Shown here: in pieces, positions 45,664 through 53,621 of the stretch | How the letters are laid out: every line of letters starts with the position of its first letter | Numbering within the stretch: position 1 is the stretch's first letter | Assembly: GCA_028279505.1 (NCBI GenBank) | Contig: JANQNP010000053.1 | Coordinates: 1 to 58,508, forward strand | Source: Dehalococcoidia bacterium | Lineage (GTDB): Bacteria; Chloroflexota; Dehalococcoidia; UBA2979 | Length of the DNA: 58,508 nt | Direction of reading: 5' to 3' | Made by a program: the position numbers and the translations under genes | The notes under the pieces: generated by a model | Database searches by the model: none | Told to the model about the DNA's origin: nothing | Seen by the model: only the letters and a program-made list of their open reading frames with translations

Positions 45664-47018
45664 TGGCGACGTCGGCGCCGCCTGACCGCGAGCCAGCGGA
45701 TCCCCCTCGGTCACTGCGACGGCTCCGACGCCGGCGCCCGGTGATCTTCTACGGCTACTACCTCGTCGGGGTGGCGTTCCTCGCGCAGCTGATCTCGGCT
45801 GGCTCGCAGACCTACGTCGCGGGCGTATTCCTCGTGCCAATGACCGAGGACCTCGACTGGACGCGCTTCGAGTTCACGACCGCCCAGACGATCGGCCGCT
45901 TCGTGATGGCGTTCTTCGGCATCTTCGTCGGCACGCTCGTCGACCGAGGCCACGCGCGCCGCATGATGTTCATCGGCATCACCATCCTTGGCGCCGGGCT
46001 GTGGGCCACCAGCTACGTCACCGAACTCTGGCAGTGGATGCTGCTGCGCGGCCTGCTGTTCACGGTCGGCGCGGCGCTGGTCGGCAACCTGATCGTGAAC
46101 GTGACGCTCTCGAAGTGGTTCGTCGAACAGCGTGGGCGAATGATCGGGATCGCGGCGATGGGCGTATCGTCCGCGGGGATCGTCCTCCCCTTGGTGCTGA
46201 CACCGGTCGTCGACGAGTTCGGCTGGCGCGTGGGGTGGCGAGTGCTCGCGCTGATCGCGATGGGCCTCATCTACCCGGTGTCGTTCCTGATGCGCAGCAC
46301 GCCGGAGGCGCACGGCCTCAACCCGGACGGCAAGAGCGACGAGGAGATGGCCAGCTCCGCCGGTGACCGCGCACGCGCCGACTTCGCGAACTCGCTGACC
46401 CGCGCCGAGGCGCTGCGCACGGCCACGCTCTACCAGATCGTGATCGCATTCGGCGTCTCCGGGATCGGCCTCGGGACGATGCTGTTCACGACCATCCCGT
46501 TCGTCACGGACGCGGACTTCAGCCGGCGGACAGGCGCGCTGATGCTCGCGCTCGCCGTCGCCGCGCCCTCGGCGCTGAGCAAGCCGGTGTGGGGCGTGCT
46601 CCTCGATCGCGTCGCGCCGAAGGCGCTCGCGGCAGGCAGCTTCCTCGTCGCCGCCGCGGGGATGGTCGTCGTCGTGCTGGCCGCGCAGGCACACGAGGTG
46701 GTGCCACTGGCGGTCGGCTTCGTCCTCGTCGGCGTCGGCCTCGGCGGTCAGATCCCCATCCAGGAGGTCATCTGGGCCTCCTACTTCGGCCGCCGGCACC
46801 TGGGCGCGGTGCGCAGCGTCGCCATGCCGTTCACCCTCTTCTTCGGTGCGGGCGGCCCGCTCCTCGTGCAGTGGTACTTCGACGAGGTCGGCGACTACAA
46901 CGGCGCCTTCTTCGCGGTCGGCGCGGCCTGGGTGCTGGCGGCCGCGTTGGTGATGCTGGTCCGGCGACCCACGCCGCCCGCGCGACTTACCGAGGCGCCG
47001 CAGACTGCCGCCAGCTAG
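45663..47018 (+). CDS. MFS transporter, monocarboxylate/oxalate-formate-like
   Basis: 451 aa, ATG 45663. After a basic N-terminal tail come about 12 membrane helices. GTLVDRGHARRMMFIGITIL is the TM2-3 loop; ERGRMIG-like EQRGRMIGIAAMGVSSAGIV in TM4-5 and GWRVGWRVLALIAM resemble the oxalate/formate and monocarboxylate group of the family. A carboxylate substrate would match the surrounding CoA-transferases, but that is inference. The start overlaps a mini-cistron stop (TGATG), so translation is probably coupled. A toxin-antitoxin pair follows on the same strand. Confidence 0.82.
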   Translation: MATSAPPDREPADPPRSLRRLRRRRPVIFYGYYLVGVAFLAQLISAGSQTYVAGVFLVPMTEDLDWTRFEFTTAQTIGRFVMAFFGIFVGTLVDRGHARRMMFIGITILGAGLWATSYVTELWQWMLLRGLLFTVGAALVGNLIVNVTLSKWFVEQRGRMIGIAAMGVSSAGIVLPLVLTPVVDEFGWRVGWRVLALIAMGLIYPVSFLMRSTPEAHGLNPDGKSDEEMASSAGDRARADFANSLTRAEALRTATLYQIVIAFGVSGIGLGTMLFTTIPFVTDADFSRRTGALMLALAVAAPSALSKPVWGVLLDRVAPKALAAGSFLVAAAGMVVVVLAAQAHEVVPLAVGFVLVGVGLGGQIPIQEVIWASYFGRRHLGAVRSVAMPFTLFFGAGGPLLVQWYFDEVGDYNGAFFAVGAAWVLAAALVMLVRRPTPPARLTEAPQTAAS

Positions 47019-47051
47019 CGTATTGCATTCCACTGCTAACACATGCAGAAT

Positions 47052-47061
47052 ACATGCATGT
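47052..47061. promoter_or_regulatory. Palindrome over the antitoxin start
   Basis: ACATGCATGT is a perfect 10-bp palindrome overlapping the ATG at 47058; a further ACATGCA lies at 47041-47047. The stretch is unusually AT-rich for this genome. Ribbon-helix-helix antitoxins commonly bind such repeats at their own promoter. Confidence 0.45.
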
Positions 47062-47294
47062 CAGTTTCGATCACGATCCGCGACGTCCCAGATGCAACCC
47101 GCGACGAGCTGGCGGCGCGTGCCGCGCGCAGCGGGCGGTCGCTGCAGGAGTTCCTGCGCGGCGCGCTGATCGATATGGCGCGGCGCCCGGAGCCGTCGGA
47201 GTGGGTCGCGCGGGCGCGGGCACAGAAAGCTCGCACGGGCGCGCTCTTCACCCGTGAGGAGATCGCCGAGTACCGCGCCGCCGACAAGCGTTGA
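47058..47294 (+). CDS. Antitoxin, FitA/VapB-like ribbon-helix-helix
   Basis: 78 aa from ATG 47058; an in-frame ATG at 47043 adds five residues. The first 45 residues, VSITIRDVPDATRDELAARA and RSGRSLQEFLRGALIDMA, match the FitA-like ribbon-helix-helix antitoxins; the C-terminal half (WVARARAQKARTGALFTREE) is the flexible toxin-binding part. It would neutralise the PIN toxin encoded next, whose TTG start overlaps this stop as TTGA. Autoregulation is suggested by a palindrome at the start. No phage or plasmid genes are near. Confidence 0.85.
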   Translation: MSVSITIRDVPDATRDELAARAARSGRSLQEFLRGALIDMARRPEPSEWVARARAQKARTGALFTREEIAEYRAADKR

Positions 47295-47689
47295 CGCTCG
47301 TCGTCGACGCCTCGGTGGTCTTCGCGGCGCTCGTCGACAAGGGCTCCGATGGTGCCTGGGCCGAGTGGCTGATCACCAGCGATGACCTCTACGCGCCGCA
47401 GCTTCTCCACGTCGAGGTCGCCAGCGTCCTGAGCCGCGCCGAGCGGTCGGGCCGCCTCTCTGCGGACGCGGCGTCGCTGGCCTTCGGCACGCTCCTCGAC
47501 CTGCCGGTGACCGTCGTCGAGTTCGAGATGCTCGCGGAGAGGGTCTGGGAGCTGCGCCAGAACGTCACCAGCTACGACGCCTGGTACGTCGCGCTCGCCG
47601 AGGGGCTCGGCGCCGGCCTCGCGACGCTCGACCAGCGCCTCGTCCGCGCGCCCGGGCCACGCTGCCCGTTCGTCGTCCCGCCCGACTGA
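47291..47689 (+). CDS. vapC: Toxin, VapC-like PIN-domain ribonuclease
   Basis: 132 aa from the TTG at 47291, overlapping the antitoxin stop. LVVDASVVFAALVDKG (first Asp), HVEVASVLSRAER (Glu), SYDAWYVALAEGLG (two acidic positions) and ATLDQRLVRA form the metal-binding PIN active site. Such toxins cleave tRNA or rRNA and are held in check by the antitoxin. The TTGA overlap is the same as that of the split methionine synthase, supporting TTG starts in this genome. A hairpin lies 50 bases after the stop. Confidence 0.87.
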   Translation: MTLVVDASVVFAALVDKGSDGAWAEWLITSDDLYAPQLLHVEVASVLSRAERSGRLSADAASLAFGTLLDLPVTVVEFEMLAERVWELRQNVTSYDAWYVALAEGLGAGLATLDQRLVRAPGPRCPFVVPPD

Positions 47690-47739
47690 GCCATCGCGTC
47701 GCCCCCGAGGCCTGCGACGCGGCCTGCGGCGTCCCGTTC

Positions 47740-47761
47740 CTGTCACCCGAAGGGATGACAG
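47740..47761. terminator. Hairpin after the toxin gene
   Basis: CTGTCA pairs with TGACAG around a CCC-GAA-GGG core (one bulged A): about nine pairs. It lies 51 bases after the toxin stop and 87 bases before the next start. Modest T content follows, so it is a plausible terminator. Confidence 0.45.
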
Positions 47762-47847
47762 CGGTCTAGACCAACGGTCGATGTCTCGCCGCGCCCGAAC
47801 ACAGATGATGACTGTGGTTCGAGGAACAGCGCGGAGGAGAGACCACC

Positions 47848-48006
47848 ATGACCGATCTACTCGCCGCCCTCGGACTGTTCGGGCTCTACGCCTTCGCCGG
47901 TGTGATCACCGGCGGTGCGGCGCTCGGCACCGCGCTCCCGCTCCTGTTGGGCGGGATCGGGCTGGTGCTGATGGGCCGCGAGGAAGCGCGCCGGCGCCAA
48001 CGTTAG
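47848..48006 (+). CDS. Small hydrophobic membrane protein (52 aa)
   Basis: ATG 47848 with GCGGAGGAGA as ribosome site. The first 40 residues form one or two short hydrophobic spans (LLAALGLFGLYAFAGVI, GTALPLLLGGIGLVLMG), then EEARRRQR. It is co-directional with the toxin gene but separated by a hairpin. A perfect ten-base hairpin ends the region at 48045-48068. The family is unknown. Confidence 0.5.
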   Translation: MTDLLAALGLFGLYAFAGVITGGAALGTALPLLLGGIGLVLMGREEARRRQR

Positions 48007-48044
48007 CCGGATGCGTCGAGCCCGACCATAGACCCGTTTCAAGC

Positions 48045-48068
48045 GAGACCCGCCTCACGGCGGGTCTC
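48045..48068. terminator. Strong bidirectional hairpin
   Basis: GAGACCCGCC pairs perfectly with GGCGGGTCTC around a TCAC loop. It separates the convergent small membrane gene (stop 48006) and the monooxygenase (stop 48120). On the minus strand the stem is followed by TTGAAACGGG, on the plus strand by CTCACG. Confidence 0.65.
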
Positions 48069-48119
48069 CTCACGTCCGGCGACTGGCACGCCCTCGGCGG
48101 ACGATCGGACCGCTCGAGG

Positions 48120-49772
48120 TCAGACCGTCGCCGCCTCCTTTGCCAGTTCGAAGCCCTCGTACCCCGCGGCCGCGATCTCGTCGCACTTCTGCCGGTACGG
48201 ACCGACGCCCGCCACGTACGGCATGAACACCCGCGGCTTCCCGGGGATGTTGGCGCCGACGTACCAGGAGTTCGCCTGCGGGAACAGCGTCGCGTCGCCG
48301 ATGTCGTTCACGTGCTGCACCCAGGCGTCCTGGGCCTCCGGCGTCGCCTCGATCGTCCCCAGGTCACGCTCCCGCATGTACTCCAGGCAGTCGGAGATCC
48401 AGTCCACGTGCTGCTCGATCGAGATCAGCATGTTGCTGAGCACGGACGGGCTACCCGGCCCCGTGATCGTGAACAGGTTCGGGAAGCCGACCACCTGCAG
48501 GCCAAGGTACGTCCGAGGCCCCTCCGCCCACACGTCGTTGAGACTGACGCCGTCCCGCCCCCGAATGTCCATCGCGAGGAGCGCGCCCGTCATCGCGTCG
48601 AACCCGGTCGCGAACACGATCGCGTCGAACTCGTACTCGGCGTCCGCGGTGCGAATCCCCTTCGCCGTGATCGCCTCGATCGGCGCGGCGTGAAGGTCGA
48701 CGAGCGAGACGTTCTCCTGGTTGAAGGTGTCGTAGTAGCCCGTGTCGACGCAGATGCGCTTCGCGCCGAGCGGGTGATCGTGCGGCGACAGCAGCTCGGC
48801 CACCTTCGGGTCGGTCACCAGCTCGTGGATCTTCTCGCGGACGAAGCTGGCGGCTGTGTCGTTCGCCTGCTTGTTGACCAGCAGGTCGGCGCAGGACGTG
48901 AGGAAGGCGACGCCGCCCATGTCCCAGAGCTGCTCATAGCGCTGCTGCCGCTCCTCGTCGGTCAGGTCGAACGCCTTCGGGATCTGCATCGCCCCGCCGG
49001 CGCGCGCCGGTGCGGCGGTCTCCATCTCACGCCGCATCTCCTGGAAGACCTGCTTGTTCTCGTCGCGCTGCTCCTGCGTGAGCGGCGCGTTGTGTGCGGG
49101 GATGCTGAAGTTCGGCGTGCGCTGGAAGACGGTCACCGAGTCGGCCTGCTCGGCAATGACGGGGATCGACTGGATGCCGGATGACCCGGTGCCGACCACC
49201 CCGACCCGCTTGCCGGTGAAGTCCACGCCCTCATGCGGCCAGTCGCCGGTGTGGTACCAGTCGCCCTCGAAGGCATCGAGCCCCTCGTAGTCCGGGAGTC
49301 GCGGCACCGAGAGGCAGCCGGTACCGGCGATCAGGAAGCGGCCGCTGTAGCGATCACCCTGGTCGGTCTCGACGTCCCAGCGGTTGGTCGCGTCGTCGTA
49401 GTGGGCGGCGGTGACGCGCGTGTCGAACTGCATCCCGCTCCGCAGATCGAGCTTGTCGGCGACGAAGCGGGCGTACTCGAGGATCTCGGGCTGCGTCGCG
49501 TACCGCTCGCTCCAGTTCCACTCCCGCTGGATCGAGTCGTCGAACGAGTACTGGTACGACAGGCTCTCGATGTCGCAGCGGGCGCCCGGGTAGCGGTTCC
49601 AGTACCAGGTGCCGCCGACGTCGGAGCCGGCCTCGATCACGTGGGACGTGAAGCCGAGCTGGCGCATCTGGTGGAGCATGTACATGCCGGCGAAGCCGCC
49701 GCCCACGATGATCGCGTCGTACTCGGCGGATTGAGCGCCCTCGGTGGCTGCTTCCGGCGCATCGATCGTCAT
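48120..49772 (-). CDS. Flavin monooxygenase, Baeyer-Villiger type
   Basis: 550 aa from ATG 49772 with GAGGAGGACCACG; an in-frame ATG at 49829, seven bases after a TATGCT box, would add 19 residues and cannot be ruled out. DAIIVGGGFAGMYMLHQMRQ is the FAD dinucleotide fold, VGVVGTGSSGIQSIPVIAEQ the NADPH fold, and FEGDWYHTGDWP the FxGxxxHxxxW fingerprint of Baeyer-Villiger monooxygenases (cyclohexanone monooxygenase-like). YPGARCDIESLSYQYSF and TWYWNRYPGAR are further typical blocks. It likely converts ketones into esters or lactones. The operator-like palindrome upstream suggests a repressor. Confidence 0.9.
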   Translation of the reverse strand: MTIDAPEAATEGAQSAEYDAIIVGGGFAGMYMLHQMRQLGFTSHVIEAGSDVGGTWYWNRYPGARCDIESLSYQYSFDDSIQREWNWSERYATQPEILEYARFVADKLDLRSGMQFDTRVTAAHYDDATNRWDVETDQGDRYSGRFLIAGTGCLSVPRLPDYEGLDAFEGDWYHTGDWPHEGVDFTGKRVGVVGTGSSGIQSIPVIAEQADSVTVFQRTPNFSIPAHNAPLTQEQRDENKQVFQEMRREMETAAPARAGGAMQIPKAFDLTDEERQQRYEQLWDMGGVAFLTSCADLLVNKQANDTAASFVREKIHELVTDPKVAELLSPHDHPLGAKRICVDTGYYDTFNQENVSLVDLHAAPIEAITAKGIRTADAEYEFDAIVFATGFDAMTGALLAMDIRGRDGVSLNDVWAEGPRTYLGLQVVGFPNLFTITGPGSPSVLSNMLISIEQHVDWISDCLEYMRERDLGTIEATPEAQDAWVQHVNDIGDATLFPQANSWYVGANIPGKPRVFMPYVAGVGPYRQKCDEIAAAGYEGFELAKEAATV

Positions 49773-49836
49773 CGTGGTCCTCCTCGTCGCGTCATCGGTA
49801 CGCGCGTGCGTTGGCCGCCGTATCCGGCCATCGCAG

Positions 49837-49867
49837 GCAGCATATGAGAAGAATCGAACTAAGTTCG
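49837..49867 (-). promoter_or_regulatory. Promoter and palindromic operator of the monooxygenase gene
   Basis: On the minus strand a TATGCT box (49842-49837) precedes the gene. The inverted repeat ATCGAAC-TAA-GTTCGAT (49851-49867) lies where the -35 region would be. Such an overlap is the usual way for a dimeric repressor (TetR or MarR type) to block transcription. The stretch is clearly more AT-rich than its surroundings. No repressor gene is adjacent. Confidence 0.5.
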
Positions 49868-49897
49868 ATAAGCCAGCAGGCTGAAGGTGCGGTGTGC

Positions 49898-51721
49898 TCA
49901 GCGGTACGCGGCGGCCTGGATCTCGTACAGCTCCGCGTACTTGCCGCCAGCCTCGATCAGCTCCTCGTGGCTCCCGACCTCTACGACGTGCGCGCCGTCC
50001 ATCACCACGATCAGGTCGGCCATCCGCACGGTGGAGAAGCGGTGCGACACGAGGACCGTGATCCGCCCGTTGCCCGGCTCGTCGCCCCCGCCCCGCGCCG
50101 CCGACGCGTACCGCTCGAAGAGCGCGTGCTCCGTCTCCGCGTCCAGCGCTGCGGTCGGCTCATCGAGGATCAACAACAGCGGCTCATCGCGCATGAAGCC
50201 ACGCGCGAGGGCCAGCCGTTGCCACTGCCCGAACGACACCTCGACCCCCTCGGGCCACGTCGGCCCGAGCTGCGTATCGAGGCCGTCGCGCAGCTTGGTC
50301 ACCACGTCGTCGGCGCCGGCCCGCCCGACCGCGGTGCCAACGGCGACGCGATCCTCGATCCGTTCGACCTCGCCGAGGCCCACCGTCTCCTGCGCGAGGA
50401 ACTCGAACCGGAAGAAGTCCTGGAACGCCCCGGCCAGCCGGTCGCGCCACTGTTCGGCATCGATCCGCGCGAGGTCCGCTCCGTCGACCTCGATCCGCCC
50501 CGCTGTCGGCTCGTACATCCGCGCGAGGAGCTTCACCAGCGTCGTCTTCCCCGCGCCGTTCTCCCCGACCACGGCGACCACCGCCCCGGCCGGCAGCGTG
50601 AGGTCGACATCCTCGAGGACCAGCCGCTCCGTCCCGGGATAGGCGAACGAGACCCCGCGCAGCCGGATCCCCTCCTCGAGGGCGTCCGGCGCATCGACGT
50701 CCCCGGCCGCCTGCTTCGCCGCGACGTACCGCTCGAGCCACACCAGCCGCCGCGCCCCGTCCAGCCAGATCCCGCGCAGGAACCCGATCTCGCCAACGGT
50801 CAGCGACACGTAGCGCGCCAGCAGCGCGCCCGAGGACAGCACCAGCACCACCTCGCCCGGCGTCCCGTTGATCCCCGTCGCCACGAACACCACCGCCCCG
50901 ATGAACGAGCCGGCGAACACCGCCCACCCCAGCGTCTGCCAGACCGCCGTGCCCCAGCGGGCCACCGACACCACGTCGTACCAGTCCCGCCAGGCGTCCT
51001 CCCGCCGCGTCGCGAGCCGCTCGCCCGCGCCCATCACCCGGATCTCCTTGCTCGCCGACACGTCTGTCGCCGTCTCGAAGATGTGCCGCGCGAACCGGCT
51101 GTTCGAGGCCGACTGCTCCTCCGCGTCGCGCTCCACCCCGGCACGCCGGCCCGAGGCGTAGAAGGTCGGCACCGCCGCCACCAGCAGCAGGATCAGCGCC
51201 GGATGCACGCTCACCAGCAGCCCCGTCACCACTAGCAGCTGGAACAACCACCCGATCGTCGTGAACAGCGACAGGTACAGGTGGTCCAGCACGAACACCT
51301 GGTGGCGCAGCACCTCGAGCCGGTCGAGGTACTCCGGCCGTTCGTGCAGCTCGATCGTCGCCACGTCCGCCTGCAGCCCGGCCACGTGCGCCTCGAGCGC
51401 GATCGACATCCGCTCGCGGAACCGACGCTGGATCCGCTCGCTGATCGTCGCCAGGAACCACGTACCGACGGCGGACCCCGCGAGGCCGAGCGCCGCAATC
51501 TCGATCGCCCGTCGGTCTCCGTCCACCGCACCGTCGCTCAGCATCCGCAGCCAGAACGGCGTCAACACCCCCGGCAGCGCCGCCAACAACACCAGCCCGA
51601 ACGAGACGTACAGCAGCGCCGGCTGCGAGCGCATCCCCAGCACAAACATCCGCAACATCGCCGGCGCCGCGGGCGGCAGCTCGTCGATCGCGTCGACGCG
51701 GACCTCAGCTGAGGAGTTCAT
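49898..51721 (-). CDS. ABC exporter, permease-ATPase fusion, second subunit
   Basis: 607 aa, ATG 51721 with GAGGAGGGGG. Six membrane helices in the first 320 residues, with SKEIRVMG and the coupling-region RFRERMSIALEAHVAG, precede the ATPase: Walker A VVGENGAGKTTLVKL, Q-loop AGAFQDFFRFEF, signature VSFGQWQRLALARG (altered from LSGGQ), Walker B LLLILDEPTAALD and the H-loop VLVSHRFSTVR. The altered signature suggests that this is one half of a heterodimer with one inactive ATP site. It overlaps the end of the partner gene by 17 bases. The transport cargo could be a lipid, peptide or drug. Confidence 0.85.
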   Translation of the reverse strand: MNSSAEVRVDAIDELPPAAPAMLRMFVLGMRSQPALLYVSFGLVLLAALPGVLTPFWLRMLSDGAVDGDRRAIEIAALGLAGSAVGTWFLATISERIQRRFRERMSIALEAHVAGLQADVATIELHERPEYLDRLEVLRHQVFVLDHLYLSLFTTIGWLFQLLVVTGLLVSVHPALILLLVAAVPTFYASGRRAGVERDAEEQSASNSRFARHIFETATDVSASKEIRVMGAGERLATRREDAWRDWYDVVSVARWGTAVWQTLGWAVFAGSFIGAVVFVATGINGTPGEVVLVLSSGALLARYVSLTVGEIGFLRGIWLDGARRLVWLERYVAAKQAAGDVDAPDALEEGIRLRGVSFAYPGTERLVLEDVDLTLPAGAVVAVVGENGAGKTTLVKLLARMYEPTAGRIEVDGADLARIDAEQWRDRLAGAFQDFFRFEFLAQETVGLGEVERIEDRVAVGTAVGRAGADDVVTKLRDGLDTQLGPTWPEGVEVSFGQWQRLALARGFMRDEPLLLILDEPTAALDAETEHALFERYASAARGGGDEPGNGRITVLVSHRFSTVRMADLIVVMDGAHVVEVGSHEELIEAGGKYAELYEIQAAAYR

Positions 51722-53516
51722 ACGTGACCCCCTCCTCCGCCGGTTCGCCGAAGCGGCTCGCCTGCAGATCGAACATCGTGAAGTAGCGTCCGCCGGCCGC
51801 CATCAGCTCGTCGTGTGAGCCCAGCTCGGCGACCCGCCCGTCCTCGATCACGCAGATCTGATCCGCGTGCCGCACCGTCGAGAAGCGATGTGAAACGAGG
51901 ATCGTCGTCACGTCCCGCGTCGCCTCCAGCAACCGGTCGAAGATCTCCGCCTCGCCCCGCACGTCCAGCTGCGCCGTCGGCTCATCGAGCAGCACCACCC
52001 CCGCCCCGAGCCGCACCGCGCAGATCGACCGCGCGAGGGCGACCCGCTGCCATTGCCCGCCCGACAGGTCCGTCCCGCCCGCGTAGCCCTTCGACAGGAT
52101 CGTGTCCAGCTCCGCCAACCCGGCGCCCCCCGCCGCCTCGAGGGCTGCGCGCACGTCCTCGTCGCTCGCGCCCAGCGGCGCCACGTTGTCGCGCAACGGC
52201 AGCTCGAACCGCACGAAGTCCTGGAACGTCGCCGCCAGCCGCCGCCGCCACGACTCGATCTCCAGCTCCCGGACGTCGACCCCGTCCACCTCGATCGCCC
52301 CGGAGTCCACGTCGTAGAAGCGGCACAGCAGCTTCGCCAGCGTCGTCTTCCCCGCACCGTTCCGCCCCACGATCGCCAGCGACGACCCCGCCGCGATCGT
52401 CAGGTCGAACCCCTCGAGGACCGGCGTGTCCCCGGTCGGGTAGGTGAACGTCACGTCGCGGAAGCGGATCTCGCTCGCCGGCATCCCCGCGGCGTCCCGC
52501 GACCCTCGAGGGAGCTCGCCGTACTGCGCCATCGTCCGCGACAGCCGCAGCACCGCGTTCGCCGGCGCCGCCGCTCCGTCCAGCGCCCACTGGAAGTTGC
52601 TGAACGCCAGCTGCGCCGTCATCCCCGCCGCCGACGCGAACGTCACCGCCTCGCCCAGCTCGATCGCGCCGCTCGCGAGCCGGTCGGCCAGCACCCAGAA
52701 GAACAGCACGTTCGCTCCGAGCGTGAAGAGCAGGCTCCACACCACCGGCCGCTCGCGCATCCGCGTCGCCTGCCACTGCAGGTCGAACAGCCGCCGCCGT
52801 CGCTGCGCGAACCGGTCCAGCGTCCACCCAGAGAGCCCGAACAGCCGCACCTCTTTCGAAGCCGGCGGGTCCACCGCGAGCCGGTACGTGTAATCCGCCT
52901 GCCGCTGCGCCTCGCGCACCTCGTCGCTGAGCCGCGTCTGCCAGACGCCGCTCTCGCGCAGCATGTACTGCGTCCCCAGCCACCCCGCCGCCAGCAGGAA
53001 CGGCGCCCACCACGCGAACGCGAACAGCAGCGCCGCCGCGATCACCCCGCCGAGCAGGATCCCGAGCCCGCCCCCGATGAACCCCATCGAGATCGACAGC
53101 GGCGGCCCCGAGATCCCGCGGTCGAAGTCCTGCGCGATCGTCAGGTCGCACTTCAGCTCGGGATGCTCCAGGTGCGCGATCCCCACCGGCGCCATGCTCG
53201 CCCCCGTCAGCTCGCGCCGCATCCATCCCGCCGTGCGGCTGCCGAGGTTCTGCGACACCGTCTGCGTCAGCGGGCCCCCGGACAGCGCCATGAAGAAGAC
53301 GACACCGACCGCGATCAGCGGCACCGTCAGGTCGTCGCCCGCCTCCACCGCGCCGACCAGCACCCCCATCGCGATCGCCGCCGACGGCGCCACCACCCCC
53401 TGCAGGATCAGCATGAACCACCACAGCGCCGAGAGCGGCCGGTGCGCCCGGTCGAGCACGCCGAAGAAGCGGAGCTGTTCGCTGAAATCGGGAAGCAGTC
53501 GCCGCACGCCGGCCAT
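51705..53516 (-). CDS. ABC exporter, permease-ATPase fusion, first subunit
   Basis: 603 aa from ATG 53516 (GGTGAGG ribosome site; a GTG four codons upstream is possible). Membrane helices fill residues 25-310, with VRLFGLSGWTLDRFAQRRRR as the coupling segment. The ATPase has Walker A IVGRNGAGKTTLAKLL, a complete signature LSGGQWQRVALARS, Walker B GVVLLDEPTAQLD and the H-loop TILVSHRFSTVRHAD. It forms a likely heterodimer with the overlapping second subunit, whose signature is degenerate. Both show the same WQR extension after the signature, hence common ancestry by duplication. Export is the typical direction for this class. Confidence 0.85.
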   Translation of the reverse strand: MAGVRRLLPDFSEQLRFFGVLDRAHRPLSALWWFMLILQGVVAPSAAIAMGVLVGAVEAGDDLTVPLIAVGVVFFMALSGGPLTQTVSQNLGSRTAGWMRRELTGASMAPVGIAHLEHPELKCDLTIAQDFDRGISGPPLSISMGFIGGGLGILLGGVIAAALLFAFAWWAPFLLAAGWLGTQYMLRESGVWQTRLSDEVREAQRQADYTYRLAVDPPASKEVRLFGLSGWTLDRFAQRRRRLFDLQWQATRMRERPVVWSLLFTLGANVLFFWVLADRLASGAIELGEAVTFASAAGMTAQLAFSNFQWALDGAAAPANAVLRLSRTMAQYGELPRGSRDAAGMPASEIRFRDVTFTYPTGDTPVLEGFDLTIAAGSSLAIVGRNGAGKTTLAKLLCRFYDVDSGAIEVDGVDVRELEIESWRRRLAATFQDFVRFELPLRDNVAPLGASDEDVRAALEAAGGAGLAELDTILSKGYAGGTDLSGGQWQRVALARSICAVRLGAGVVLLDEPTAQLDVRGEAEIFDRLLEATRDVTTILVSHRFSTVRHADQICVIEDGRVAELGSHDELMAAGGRYFTMFDLQASRFGEPAEEGVTYELLS

Positions 53517-53591
53517 GGGTCGCCTCACCCCATACCGCGGATGCTAGCCGGAACGGCGCGGCGGCGTGCGCGCGCTCGGCCCCCGGCCGGA

Positions 53592-53597
53592 TAGCAT
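53592..53597 (+). promoter_or_regulatory. Candidate -10 box for the PaaG-like gene
   Basis: TAGCAT lies 30 bases before the GTG at 53622, and GAGGAGG sits in the gap. It is 76 bases from the divergent ABC exporter start. Confidence 0.4.
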
Positions 53598-53621
53598 GCG
53601 TGGCGCGCGAGGAGGTGCCCG

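Noticed and set aside
47043..47057. Upstream ATG as antitoxin start
   Set aside because: It lies within the AT-rich palindromic region and adds only five residues outside the ribbon-helix-helix consensus; kept as an alternative.
49773..49829. Third mini-cistron before the monooxygenase
   Set aside because: On re-reading codon by codon, the upstream ATG is in frame with the monooxygenase and has no stop, so it is an alternative start, not a separate cistron.
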